Origin: Perilla frutescens
Taxonomy: Eukaryota > Streptophyta > Magnoliopsida > Lamiales > Lamiaceae
Direction: 5' to 3'
Assembly: GCA_026008535.1 (NCBI GenBank)
Contig: BRKX01000007.1
Span: 52,255,001-52,319,000 of the forward strand
DNA: 64,000 bases
The translations under genes were made by a program, and so were the position numbers. The notes beneath the pieces were generated by a model. The model was given only the letters and a program-made list of their open reading frames with translations. It was not told the DNA's origin and ran no database searches. This document shows, piece by piece, positions 22,388-33,906 of this stretch; positions within the stretch are counted from its first letter, which is position 1, and every line of letters starts with the position of its first letter.

Positions 22388-23473
22388 TGATGTGACTCGG
22401 ACAATGTATCCAAGACATGAGATTTATGCACGCGAAAGACTCAAGAATCGAACTACGTTAGCTAGGATAAATGGAATTCAATCCGACTCAAAACAAGATA
22501 AAACTTACTAGAAAATGACGACTCGAACTTGGACTCGATTGGAACACTTGGTAGGACTTCGATGGGGCTGGAATCACGGCGGTGATGGCTAAGATGGCGG
22601 CGGTGGTCGGTGGAATGGCGGTGGTGGAAGGTAGAATGGATAGGACAGATCGGTGAACCCGTGTTGAATCAACCCGAACGCACTCATCTAACCTCTCCGG
22701 ATAGCAATTCTCCCAAGTACTCAATTGTACCCTGAAGAACTTGAATAAGAATATTGAATTGCTAGATTAATAGAATTGTGTTTGAATAACCAAAGGATCG
22801 ATAAATGTGATCAACCAAAGGATCGGTGAGACAATTGAGAAATTAACTCTTTATTTCATGCAACGTCTGAAAAATAAAGTTCACAACTGATCCCTTTATA
22901 TAGGGTAGGGATTATGAACGAAAATTAAACCCTAAATCTAGGAGAAATCGAAAATCTAAAGGTGTTCTAGTCAAACTAGGATAAAATCAAAAGTTACCAA
23001 AAATAAGATAAGAAAAATCTATCTAAATCTAACTAGATAAGGATAAATCCCAAAGTGGATTTGGGCTGGATATTCTCGCCATTCTTGGACCCAAAATACA
23101 CGTCCATGGGCTGAATTAAGTGTATTAATTTCGTGGTCCATGTGTGTGTAATTCTTGCCACCTTTGCATGAAAAACAGCATCTCCCGATTTCCCATGCAA
23201 ACGCGCATAACTTTCCATGCACACGTCCAAATGGCGTCATTCTTCTTCTCACGTCTTCATTCTTCCTTCTTTATCACTAAGTGATAGCATGTTGACCAAT
23301 CTCGGGCTGAATATTTGATCTTCATGGGCTGCCTAAAATATCTGAATATTTTCATGCACTTGTATTCTTCAAATCTTGATCTCCAATCTTTAATCTTGGA
23401 CAACATGATTATCTTTGAAGCTCTCAATGGCTTTCTTGGATTAGATTCTTTTAAACTTTTCGGGTTCGTATCA
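22388..23473 (-). repeat. 3' LTR of B1
   Basis: 1,086 bp. On the minus strand it starts TGATACGAACCCG right after the purine tract and ends GAGTCACATCA. The first ~215 bp hold the end of the gag-fusion frame (to 23257). Confidence 0.93.
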
Positions 23474-24705
23474 TTCCCCTCCTCTTGAAAAGAATTCATC
23501 CTCGAATTCAAATCTCCAGGATCAAAGATGAACACGAAATGAACATCAATCTCTTTTTGCACAAGATCAATAACATGGGGCACATCTTTAGCAACCTGTA
23601 AAATAAAGATATCACAAGAAAATGGTTGACAAATGATGTTAGAATTCGGCAGCTCCTCCATGCTTGCTTGATCGAATTCTTTGTGATCTTCAACCATTGC
23701 TCCACTGATGTCATTCTCCTTTTCAGAACAAGGCTGTATCTCCATCAACTTCTCAACTTCTTTGGATTCCTCAATGGCGGCAACAACCTTCATTTCTTCT
23801 CTCTCGACTACTCCAACATCTTCATAAGTAGCAACATCTATCAATTCATCAATAGGTGCATCAACTGAAATTGTTACCTCGAAAGTAGAATCTTCTTTGA
23901 TGGCAACGATCTCAGATGGTAACGCAACGTGGATCTCCTCTTGAATGTCGCTGGCTTGGCTTGGCATATTCATGACCAGCTGGACTGGTGATGCAGGCCG
24001 TGTAGGTGGTACATAGGTACGTAGAAACTCCTCGAATGACTCAGGTTCGCTCCAACGAAACGGGGTTGTTTGGCGGTGAGCTCTAAGTAACAACTCTACA
24101 TTTGACTCTACTTGAACCACTTCATTTTGCCTCATCTCTAGACTCTCCAACCACTTCTCTATCTCAATGGCATATTGCACCATGTCTTTCAACTTGTCGA
24201 AGTGATACAATGCTACCTTTTCTCGGATTTCTCTTCGTAGACCAGCTAGAAATTTATCCATGGTATCTTCTAGATACTCCTCTATATCAGCTTGTCTCAT
24301 GGCTTCAATCATTTTGTGGTAGTAGTCATTTACACTTCGATTTCTTTGCCTAAGCTTGTATAGCTTTTCCTCCAACTCCCATTGGTAATGGTCTGGAATG
24401 AAGCGTTTCCGCATCAAATCTTTCAACTCACGCCATGTGTCGATAGGTGGAAGGTGGTCTCGGTGGCATCGATTTTGTTGGAATTCCCACCATGTTGCTG
24501 CGTAGTCTTTAAACTCCAATGTGGCTAATTGCACCTTCTTTGGCTCGGGGAAGTAGTAGTACTTAAAAATCTTATCAACTCTGCATTCTCAATCTAGGTA
24601 CACTTCTGGATCATATAGACCCTCAAACTCTGGGATGGTTATCTTGTTGCGGTGTAGACCATCGGCATCTCTAAATTGATTCGGGCGGGCTCGAACTGGA
24701 TCCAT
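23257..24705 (-). pseudogene. gag: gag-fusion protein of B1
   Basis: The likely start is ATG at 24705 (minus), and 483 codons run to 23257. One stop, TGA at 24591-24589, falls where relatives have Trp in YLDWE, consistent with TGG to TGA. Downstream the frame is open for 425 codons. Residues after the stop show ATWWEFQQNR, RFIPDHYQWELEEKL and FLAGLRREIREKV, a retrotransposon capsid. A Glu/Val-rich linker follows, then the module QPCSEKENDI to QPFSCDIFILQV, then FDPGDLNSRMNSFQEEGND, which matches the end of pol in related elements. The last ~72 codons lie inside the 3' LTR. No zinc knuckle is seen. Packaging and particle formation are the only roles that can be inferred. Confidence 0.82.
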
Positions 24706-25335
24706 CTAACTTGATGATGTGGGGCTGTTGTATGGATGGTGTAGGTAAACCTGCTGATTTGGTGTTTGTAGACCACGGGTGTACGGGTGTACGGGTGTAT
24801 GGGTGTATGGAGTATGTGGTGTATATGGTGAATCGGGTGTAGATAGGAAAGAATGGGAATTTCGAATCCCTTTAGTGATTAGGATCGAAAATAGGGATGG
24901 ATAAGGATGGAGGAATTGATTAGATATGGATGAGGATAGAAAGATCTTGAATAGATGTAGATTAGGATGAAATCAAACTAAACAAGGTAAGAAATCTAAT
25001 GGATAATGAATAAGGATTTTGGATGTGTTTGAACAATATGAACATAATCTAAAGATCCCTAAAAATAAGGAAACAAATCTAAATATAAGGTAAAATCGAA
25101 TCCAACAAGAATTTTAAATCTGATTTTCATTTTTTTTTTCGGTGACTTTTTTTTTGTTTTTTTTTACTTAGCCGATGTCTTTTGCTCCTTTTTTTCAATT
25201 AATATGAATTAGATTACAAAAGACTCGAAACAATACGAAAATTAAATGACACGTACGACAGATAAATGACACGTATTTGACACGTCGGATTGAACCACGA
25301 CCAGCCGAGCTGACGTGGCTCTGATGCCAAATTTA
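24706..25335 (-). other. Leader of B1 with TACACC-type repeat
   Basis: Between PBS and gag start. The minus strand carries an array of TACACCC/TACACC units (plus-strand 24776-24846) and A/T runs (25129-25165). A stop codon directly precedes the gag ATG, so here the repeat is untranslated in the gag frame. Confidence 0.65.
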
Positions 25336-26421
25336 TGATGTGACACGGACAATGTATCCAAGACACGAGATTTATGCACGCGGAAGACTCAAGAATCGAA
25401 CTACGTCAGCTAGGATAAATGGAATTCAATCCGACTCAAAACAAGATAAAACTTACTAGAAAACGACGACTCGAACTTGGACTCGATTGGAACACTTGGT
25501 AGGACTTCGATAGGCCTGGAATCATGGCAGTGATGGCTAGGACGGCGGCGGTGGTCGGTGGAATGGCGGCGGTGGAAGGTAGAATGGATAGGACAGATCG
25601 GTGAACCTGTGTTGAATCAACCCGAACGCACTCGTCTAACCTCTCCGGATAGCAATTCTCTCAAGTACTCGATTGTACCCTGAAGAACTTGAATAAGAAT
25701 ATCGAATTGCTAGATCAATAGAATTGTGTTTGATCAACTAAAGGATCGATAAATGTGATCAACCAAAGGATCGGTGAGACAATTGAGAAATTAACTCTTT
25801 ATTTCATGCAACGTCTGAAAAATAAAGTTCACAACTGATCCCTTTATATAGGGTAGGGATTATGAATGAAAATTAAACCCTAAATCTAGGAGAAATCGAA
25901 AATCTAAAGGTGTTCTAGTCAAACTAGGATAAAATCAAAAGTTACCAAAAATAAGATAAGAAAAATCTATCTAAATCTAACTAGATAAGAATAAATCCCA
26001 AAGTGGATTTGGGCTGGATATTCTCGCCATTCTTGGACCCAAAATACACGTCCATGGGCTGAATTAAGTGTATTAATTTCGTGGTCCATGTGTGTGTAAT
26101 TCTTGCCACCTTTGCATGAAAAACAGCATCTCCCGATTTCCCATGCAAACGCGCATAACTTTCCATGCACATGTCCAAATGGCGTCATTCTTCTTCTCAC
26201 GTCTTCATGCTTCCTTCTTCATCACTATGTGATAGCATGTTGACCAATCTTGGGCTGAATATTTGATCTTCATGGGCTGCCTAAAATATCTGAATATTTT
26301 CATGCACTAGTATTCTTCAAATCTTAATCTCCAATCTTTAATCTTGGACAACATGATTATCTTTAAAGCTCTCAATGGCTTTCTTGGATTTGATTCTTTT
26401 ATGTTTTTCGGGTTTGTATCA
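25336..26421 (-). repeat. 5' LTR of B1
   Basis: 1,086 bp, starts TGATACAAACCCG and ends GTGTCACATCA on the minus strand. TATA signal (minus TATATAAAGG) at 25841-25850. Flanked by TSD CCTTG at 26422-26426. Confidence 0.93.
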
Positions 26422-26426
26422 CCTTG

Positions 26427-26740
26427 TCTCTCGTTATTTTGGAACACAACTTTGATATTGAATTTAAACGTGAATTTTCACTTTTTCTCTCTGAGAGAAT
26501 TATCCGAGTTTCACAACACAACGTGAGATTCAAACGGATTCACATCCCCGTTTGGGGCATCATCGATACAATCCGAGTTCGTGTTTCCAATTAATCGAGG
26601 GTCGCGGATTCAATCAAATTTGTGGTTCAAATTTCATTGTGAGGCTAGGGTTTGGATTCTCATTCCCAATTGTTCGTGTAACCTGATACTCCTGGGAAAA
26701 TAACGCAATCGTCGTCGTCTTGCCGGCGAGGATCGCATCA
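26427..26740 (+). repeat. Right half of C 5' LTR
   Basis: Continues the C LTR after B1. It includes the segments TTTCTCTCTGAGAGA and CACAACACAACGTGAGATTC, shared with 39860-39902, and ends GGATCGCATCA two bases before the PBS. Confidence 0.85.
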
Positions 26741-27329
26741 AGTGGTATCAGAGCTTCGGCTTTGTATCAGGTTCCAATTTATCCCTTTAATTTCTGTATT
26801 TTAATTTCTCGCCTCTTATAAAAAAAAGAGTCAATTCAGCAAAAAAAAAGACGCTGAAAATTTAAAAAAAAAAGAAGTAAAAAGGAGGGAAAATTTTTGG
26901 TGCTTTCGTTACATTTGATTATAATATTTGGGTTGTTGGAGACGTGTATATTTCCTGGGGAGGAGTCGAAATTTTCAAAATTTTCGAAAATTTTCCGGCA
27001 CATATTTTAGTAAATTGTGATTGGTCTTTTGAGGTTTCATTGTTTCGTTTGTGTTCTAGTTTAATTTTCTTTGGAGAGGAAAACGAGTGGTAAAAAGCAA
27101 GAGTGTGTGAGATTATTAGAGTGAAAAGAGCCGATTGTGTGTGATACACGAGAGTAAACACGTGAGTTGAGAGCTAGACTTTATAGGGATTCTTGTTTTT
27201 GTTGCTCATTTTATTTAATTCACTTTATTGTTTAATTTTAATTCTTGTTTAGTTCATTGAGTATAAAAAAAGGACGAAAAAAAAATCGTTCAAAAAAAAA
27301 AGAGAGAGTCAATCAAAAAAAAATCGACA
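26741..27329 (+). other. Leader of element C
   Basis: PBS at 26743-26754, then A-rich runs at 26820-26880 and 27265-27325, with no coding signal before the gag ATG at 27330. Confidence 0.65.
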
Positions 27330-28662
27330 TGTCTAACAAAGGTGCAAGTACCAAAGATAAAGCAGCAGGAACGAGTGATGAGACACCCACTACATTTGAT
27401 CTAAAGAACACAGTGGAGGCCATTCAACAACATCTAACGAAGCTATTCAAGACTGAGATGGCAACGTTGAATGAGAGACTCAAACAAAGTGGAGAGTTCA
27501 TTACATGAGCAATCCCAACAAGCTCCACAAGAGAATCGTGGTGGTAAAGGAGGAAGAGGCGGACGAGGAACCCGGATAGAGGCTCGACGCTACCCCCACG
27601 TGGAGAGACAAAGGGCGGAATACTACGACACTCGGCAACATCAAAATGAATGTGCCTTCATTCCAAGGTAAAAATGATCTAGCATTGTACCTTGAATGGG
27701 AGCGCAAAATAGAGATGATGTTCGACTGCCACAACTATTCCGAGCTCAAGAAGGTGAAGTTGGCAGCTGTAGAGTTCTCAGACTATGCCATCGTATGGTG
27801 GGATCAGTTAATATCCAACAGACGACGTAATCTGGAATACCCAATAGAGACATGTGGAGAGATGAAGGCGGTGATGAGGAAGAGATTCGTGCCAAGCTAT
27901 TACTACCGGGAGCTATACAACAAGTTACAAAACTTGAGACAAGGTACGAATAGTGTAGATGAATATTTCAAGGAGATGGAGGTCTCAATGATCCGAGCAA
28001 ATGTGGAGGAAGATAGGGAGGCCACAATGGCTCGATTTCTAGCCGGTTTACATAGAGAGATCCGAGAAGTGGTGGAATTGCAGCATTATGTGGAAATGGA
28101 GGACATGGTGCAAATGGCTATAAAGGTAGAGAACCAACTCAAGAGGAGGGGTAACAACAATTGAGCGAGTTCTTCTACATGGAAGTCGAACTCAAATTCC
28201 AACGCAACCCCGTGGAAGACTAAAAATCAAGGAAAGAAGGAAAAGAAGCAACCGTTCACTAAGCTAAAGACCGAGGCGCCTATAGTGACGGGATCGAGTA
28301 ATCAAGACTCGTCGGGTAACCGAAACCGAGACATCAAGTGTTTTAAATGTCAAGGTAGAGGTCACATAGCCAACCAATGCCCAAACCGACGTGTGATGAT
28401 CTTGAAGGACAATGGTGAGATCGTGACGGATGAAGAAGAAGTTGATCCGGAGATGCCGGGATTGTCCGAGTCGAGTGAGGACGAGGAGTACGTAGTGCCC
28501 AACGCTCTCATTTTGGTTGCACGCAAGTCACTTAGCTTGCACAGCAAGAGCGTCGATGAGGAACAAAGTGAGAACATATTCCATACCCGATGCCACATCA
28601 AGGATAAGGTATGTAGTATGATTATTGATGGTAGTAGTTGTACTGATACGACCCGGGATTAG
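27330..28662 (+). pseudogene. gag: gag and protease start of element C
   Basis: The ATG at 27330 opens a 59-codon N-terminal piece. Two frame changes follow (near 27480-27505 and 27650-27670). The capsid domain lies at 27646-28164 (PSFQGKNDLALYLEWERK, IVWWDQ, RFVPSYY, RFLAGLHREIREVV). A TGA (28162-28164) is followed in frame by a basic stretch and a zinc knuckle CFKCQGRGHIANQC at about 28339-28380. An acidic linker and the start of a protease (FHTRCHIKDK, SMIIDG) come next. The element is cut by the Db LTR at 28644, so the last codons of this frame are LTR sequence. The region between 27510 and 27640 is Arg/Gly-rich. Confidence 0.8.
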
Positions 28663-29882
28663 GAACGAACACACGTCGACACACGTAAGGTTTTGTGTCT
28701 TCTATGACTCAAACAATTAACGGAAATTATGCGGAAAAAAACAACGGAATAAACTAGACGACTAGAACTAAATAAAATACCTAGATTTATGACACACAAA
28801 ATAACACAAATCCAAAGGGCAAGGGGCTGTTTTGGACGGTGTTAGGGGCGGTATTGACGAAAGGGTTTTGGGCGTGTGGTATGGTTGAAGAAGGGCTTGA
28901 GTAGATAGGGTATGTTAGAGTTGTAACGGACTTACGGTTTTGAACGGAAGGAACACGAACTTGATCACGAACTTATGAATGGCGTTGAGATGGACGACGG
29001 TGATGAAGGAAGGACGGCAAGGTGGCTGGTCGGCGGCGGTGATGATGGTGTGAATCACAACCCGAAAGTTTCCTTGGATCTCGAACGTATACAAGGCCAA
29101 ATTCTTTAAGTTGCTCTTCAAATAGCGAGTCTCCGGAAATCCCTCGAACGTGGATGACGAATTCCCTTTGTAAAACCTAGAATTGCTAGTTCTAAGAGTA
29201 TGAATTTAATATCTAAACTCACAAAGATTAAATGGGGATGAGACAATATTGAAGCAAAAGCTAATTAATCAAATAAAGTCTAAAGTATCAATGTAACATG
29301 GATCCCCTATTTATAACAATAGGAGGACCGAAAATATCAAGCTATTTGACCGAAAATTAGAGCCCAAATCAAACTAGGATTGGACTTGGAAATTTCCTAA
29401 ACTAGAATTCTATTTAAGGTAGAACTTGTAGATCTTGTCTTATCTAAAATCCTAGTCAACCTATGACTTAAAGGGACCGAAAATTACATCCAAATTAATT
29501 AAATAAACTGATTTGGACTATAGTCTAATTAAATAAAATAAATACTATAGTCTAAAATAAAATAACTACTAGAATAAAATCAATAAGACCGAAAATTGGC
29601 CTTCTTCACTTTTGGCTGATTCTTCTTCAATTCGAGCTCATGCACACATCCACATGCATACGTGCACATCTTCATGTTGTGTTCTCCATGTCTTGATCTC
29701 CATCTTCCAATGTCAACAAGGTCATCATCTTCAAGCTTCCTTGCACGCCGTCTTCTTCTTCGAGCTTCTTGCGAATTGTAGTTTGCAAATAATCTTGCAA
29801 CTTCTTAGCTCGTAGTCTCGTGACGGGTCCTTTGAATTGCAGCTCTTCATTGATTTCCTCATTGCTATGCATGTCCTCATCA
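28644..29882 (-). repeat. 3' LTR of Db
   Basis: 1,239 bp, minus strand TGATGAGGACATGC to CGGGTCGTATCA, highly similar to the Da and Dc LTRs. The pol tail (FKGPVTRLRAKKLQDYL) continues into it to about 29672. Confidence 0.88.
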
Positions 29883-30553
29883 TTCCCCCCCTGCTGAAAA
29901 GAATTCGTCCTCAAATTTGGATCCTCATCATGGTCGAATTCATCTGCAAGAAAATGAGATAAATCAGCTACATTAAACGTAGAAGAACACTTATACTCAC
30001 CAGGTAGATCAATGCGGTAGGCATTATCATTAACACGGTTGAGTACAGTGAAAGGACCATCTCCACCGAGCGACAACTTCGACTTCCTCAGGTTGGGAAA
30101 TCGGCCAGGACTCAAGTGAACCTAAACACGATCTCCGGGCTGGAATATCACACGTTTGCGCCTCGTGTTGCATGCGGCGGCGATCCTCGAGCCTTGGTGC
30201 TCAATCCGGGCACGTACCTTCTCATGCATCTCTTGAATAAAATCAGCTCTCTTCATACCTTTAACACTCGTTAGATGCTCAACGGGTAAAGGAAGCAAAT
30301 CAGTAGGAGTTAGTGGATTAAATCCATAAACTACCTCAAAAGGAGACATGTTAGTAGAAGAATGTACAACATGATTATAGGCAAACTCAGCATATGGCAA
30401 ACATTCTTCCCATGACTTCAAATTATTCTTAATTAGAGACCTAAGTAACGCTCCTAAAGTACGATTCACAACCACAGTTTGACCATCGGTTTGTGGATGA
30501 CATGCAGTAGAAAATAATAACTTAGTACCTAATTTTTCCCACAAAACACGCCA
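29672..30553 (-). pseudogene. pol: Integrase core end and C-terminus of Db
   Basis: The minus strand shows [15 protein letters not shown], the catalytic E in TDGQTVVVN (normally TEVVN: the Glu is replaced by Val) and then [16 protein letters not shown] at 30122-30124 precedes SPGRFPNLRKSKL, the same codon that is a stop in Da. After it the frame stays open through DLRTNSFQQGGNDE across the purine tract and into the LTR, ending at 29672. This shows directly that the pol tail overlaps the LTR. Confidence 0.82.
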
Positions 30554-31732
30554 GAAGAACTTAATCCGGAGCTGCAAATACGTGGTCCAATTACACGATT
30601 TCGAGCAATACAATTGCAAGGATTTTTCCAAGCATTTATATGTAAGAAATTCGAAGATAACAAAGATGTTGAGAGCAATTCCAAAATTGTTACTTTGATA
30701 GTAATTAAAGATTGGAGATCAAGGTTTGAAGAAGAGAACATGAAGAACTCGTCGAGTTGTGCATGCATGCACGGGATTAGATTTTCGGCCCTTTAATTAA
30801 TTTAATTAGGGGTTGAATTTTATTTAGACTATAGTATTTATTTAATTATGTTAGACTATAGTTTAATTCAGATTTTTATTTAATTTTGATGTAATTTTCG
30901 TCCATTAATTACATAGGTTTGACTAGAATTGTATTTAAGGCAATTTCCTACCTTGAATAGAATTCTAGTTTAGGGAACTTCCTAGTATAGTTAGAGATCC
31001 CTTTTGGATCAATTTTTAAGCCTTTTTTGATGATTAATTTCGTTCCCCATAGGCTTATAAATAGGGGAACCATGTCACATTGATACTTTAGACTATATTT
31101 GATTAATTAAGCTTTGCTTTCAATATTGTCTCAACCCCCTTTTAAATCTTTGTGAGTTTTGATTTAAAATTCATATTCTTGGAGCTAGCAACTTTAAGTC
31201 TTATTCAAGGGTATTGTTTAATCCACATGAGGGATTAACCGGTATTTGCTATCCGAAGATCAACTTAGAGATTTCAACCTTGGATACGTTCGAGATTCAA
31301 GGAGGCTATCGGGTTGTGATTCACATCAAGGAATCATCATCCATCAACCATCATCAACGACGCCCATGCCCATCGACGCACGCCTCAATTCAGCCCACAA
31401 GTTCGAGTTCAAGTTCTACGCCGTTCCGTTTCATCCGTAAGTTCGTTTCATCCCTAACATATCCTATCTACCCAAACCTTTCTTCACCAAGCTATCACAC
31501 ACTAATTTCCACCCAATTTCCAGCCTATATTTCGTCCCTATACAGCCCCTATCCTTCGGTTCTTGTGTTACATAGTTCGTGTCATAGTTTAGGTATTTTA
31601 TTTGTCTAGATTGTCTAATTTCCGTTGTTTATCGAGTCGGATTGAAGCCCTTCATTCGCTGACGTGTTTCATATCCAGAAGTCTTCCGCTACGTCTTTTA
31701 TTCATCCTAGATTAATTGTCCGGGTCGTATCA
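30554..31732 (+). repeat. D' LTR copy 1
   Basis: Begins (T)GAAGAACTTAATCCGG, with the first base altered at the junction, and ends CGGGTCGTATCA. It encodes a pol-like C-terminal tail with RFRAIQLQGFFQAF at its start. TATA box TATAAATA at 31056-31063. Confidence 0.85.
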
Positions 31733-32479
31733 TAAATTTGGCATCAGAGCTACGTCAGCTCTGCTGGTCGTGGTTCAATCCGACGTGTCATTTTTATCCT
31801 ACGTGTCGTCTTATTTGTCTTCTTTATTTTTATTTTATCGAGTTGTAATAGCATAGCTATGAATTAAAAAAAATGAGAAAAACAAACGGTCAAAAAACAA
31901 AGAGACCGAAAAAAAAAAGAAATTCGGATAAAAGAAAAAGAAAAATCCGAAAATTCAAAAAAAAAAAGAGGTATATTCATTGTGTTACCATTTGAGTCTT
32001 GATTTATTTTGGTAATTTCCTTTTAGTATTTCATCTTATTTGGTAGTTACCTTGTGAGTCTATTTTATTTTTGGAACTTTCCTTCTAAGTTCTATTTTAA
32101 TTTTGGTAGTTTCCTTCTAGGATAACTCCTTAGTTGGTAACTTCCTTTAGAGTCTTATTTTATTTTTGGAACTTTCCTTCCAAGTTTTAATTCTTTTTGG
32201 TAGTTTCCTTTTGAGTTGTATTTTAATTTTGGTTCATTCCTTTTAGAGTCTAGTCCAATTAGGATATTTAGAATTGTGTCACAATTGTGTAACACTTTCC
32301 AAATAACCTATTCTTTCTTTCATTTTCCTTCCTACTTCTTTCCTTCTACCTTTGGGGATCCATCCAACCCTAATCCCCATCATTCAACCACACGTCCACA
32401 CCCTACCATACTTGATACTCGATCATTACACCAACATACCACTCTTGTCACACACATACCTACATACACCCATGTACCC
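31733..32479 (+). other. Leader of D' unit 1
   Basis: PBS at 31739-31750, A-tracts (about 31865-31970), then repeated TTTGGTAGTTTCCTT-like segments (about 32000-32220). The TACACC-type repeat region starts near 32455. Confidence 0.6.
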
Positions 32480-33460
32480 ATGCTCCCCATGGCCTATACA
32501 CCATACACCAATCATACTCCGTATACCCATACACCATATACACCAAATTCTCGCCATCTCCACCGCAACAAAAATATGATCATACCTGAGTTTGAAGGTC
32601 TATACTATCCCAACATCTATTTGGATTGGGAACGCAAAGTAGACAAACTTTTTGAGTGCTATGACTTCCCCGAGAAAAATAAAGTGCAGCTAGTTTCGTC
32701 AAATTTTAAAGGCTACGCAACAACATGGTGGGAATTCTAGCAGAATCGGTGCCACAGAGACCACCTTCCACCTATCGACACATGGCGTGAGTTGAAAGAT
32801 TTGATGCGGAAACGCTTCATTCCAGACCATTACCAATGGGATTTGGAAGAAAAGCTACATAAGCTTAGACAAGGAGGCCATACTGTAGATGATTACTACA
32901 ACCAAATGATTGAAACCATGAGACGAGCTGATGTAGATGAGTATCTAGAGGATACAATGAAGAGGTTTCTAGCTGGTCTACGACGGTCAATCCGAGAAGA
33001 GGTCGCAGTATATCACTACGAGGAGATAGAAGACATGGTGTACTATGCTAAACAAGTTGAGAAACGTTTGGGACGTGTTGCACAACAGTCTAGCTGTAGG
33101 CCCAACCCTACAACACCCGTATATGCTCGGCCTACACCCATTGTTCGACCACCTATTGCTACACCACCTACATGGCCTACACCATCAATGCAGCCCCCAA
33201 CCGATGCCAAACTGGAGGAAAAGCCAGTTGATGTCAAGAAAGAAGAAGTGGAAATTAATGTTGAGATACCATATGAGTTCATCACCATCAATGCCGATTC
33301 CACTTCCAAGGTACCAATTCTAGATTTCATTGAAGTAACTTTTATCTCATTACCATCTGTTTCTATGTGCTTAGAAGATGAGATAGTTGAAGAATCTAAG
33401 CCAGAGTTGGACATGATAGAAACAACCAATGAGAAGATGCCACGTTCAAGACGATTGTAA
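32480..33460 (+). pseudogene. gag: gag of D' unit 1 (one stop)
   Basis: The same protein as in unit 2 but with a TAG at 32738-32740 where unit 2 has CAG, right after ATTWWEF. Capsid motifs are IPEFEGLYYPNIYLDWERK, then RFIPDHYQWDLEEKL and FLAGLRRSIREEV. A Pro/Thr-rich linker (TPVYARPTPIVRPP) and an acidic tail follow. It has no zinc knuckle. The start at 32480 is chosen because the ATG heads the repeat-encoded YTP stretch; ATG before IIPEFEG (32576) is the alternative. Confidence 0.8.
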
Positions 33461-33906
33461 TCAAGATGAGTCGGTTTCCATTCATGTTGATGAAGAGGTG
33501 CCCATTCTTGAAATTACTAATCCGGAGAAGACAAGTATAGAAGATTGCAGTTTGGATGTTTTGTCCATGGAGATGACAAGTCCTGAAGATTGTATGAATG
33601 AGAAACTACAAATTGTGAATTTGGAGATCCATGATGCAATTAAGGAAGCCGAAGAAGTTGAAGAGTTGTTGGAGATACAACCTTGTTATGAAAGGGAGAA
33701 TGACATCTGTGAGACAATGGTTGAAGATCATGAAGAGCTCGAAAAAGCTAGCATGGCAGATCCATCGATTTCTAACATTTTTTTGTCAACCGTTTTCTTG
33801 TGATATCTTTATTCTACAGGTTGTTGAAGAAATTCCATTGGAAGTTGATGTACCACCAGATTTGATCATGAATGCCATGTCAAGGCAATGAAGCCACGAA
33901 AAGCCT
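33429..33906 (+). pseudogene. Conserved 3' module of D' unit 1
   Basis: After gag the frame changes twice: 33429-33803, then the frame of 33631-33891. The encoded text holds EIQPCYERENDI, MVEDHEELEKASMADPSISN and QPFSCDIFILQVVEEIPLEV, the same module as in B1 and F. The nucleotide string TTTATTCTACAG/GTTG at about 33808-33823 resembles a plant splice acceptor, so part of this region may be an intron rather than protein. Confidence 0.6.

Larger units (their letters stand above)
22388..26421 (-). mobile_element. Element B1: complete gag-only (TR-GAG-like) LTR retrotransposon
   Basis: Both LTRs are exactly 1,086 bp and bound by TGATAC...TCACATCA. TSD CCTTG lies at 22383-22387 and 26422-26426. 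PBS GGCATCAGAGCC reads on the minus strand at 25329-25317, and purine tract AAGAGGAGGGGAA precedes the 3' LTR. The internal region is only 1,862 bp and encodes gag plus an extra module; there is no protease, RT or integrase. This fits the described class of non-autonomous gag-only elements (TR-GAG). By eye the LTRs differ at about 36 positions, without indels, about 3 percent. It must have been mobilised by enzymes made elsewhere. Confidence 0.93.
22088..28643 (+). mobile_element. Element C: CRM-like gypsy, 5' LTR and gag, interrupted by B1 and Db
   Basis: Plus-strand element made of a 5'-truncated LTR (22088-22387 plus 26427-26740, split by B1), PBS TGGTATCAGAGC (26743-26754), leader, gag with zinc knuckle and the first residues of protease. 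It is cut by the Db LTR at 28644, within the protease active-site region (IIDGSSCT). The LTR differs from LTR C2 (39297-40122) by well over 10 percent by eye, so I do not claim the two as a pair. Confidence 0.75.
28644..30553 (-). mobile_element. Element Db: 3' LTR and integrase end of a D-family element
   Basis: Minus-strand remnant in the order integrase C-terminal half (30553-29883), purine tract AGCAGGGGGGAA and 3' LTR (29882-28644). The 5' part is missing. At 30553 it meets the plus-strand D' LTR inside the integrase core. The left flank is element C protease (TGTAC at 28639-28643), and no matching right flank survives. Confidence 0.82.

Noticed and set aside
24776..24846. TACACCC array as a CRISPR-like or telomere-like repeat
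   Set aside because: Units are short, irregular and without spacers; the unit is not the plant telomere motif.
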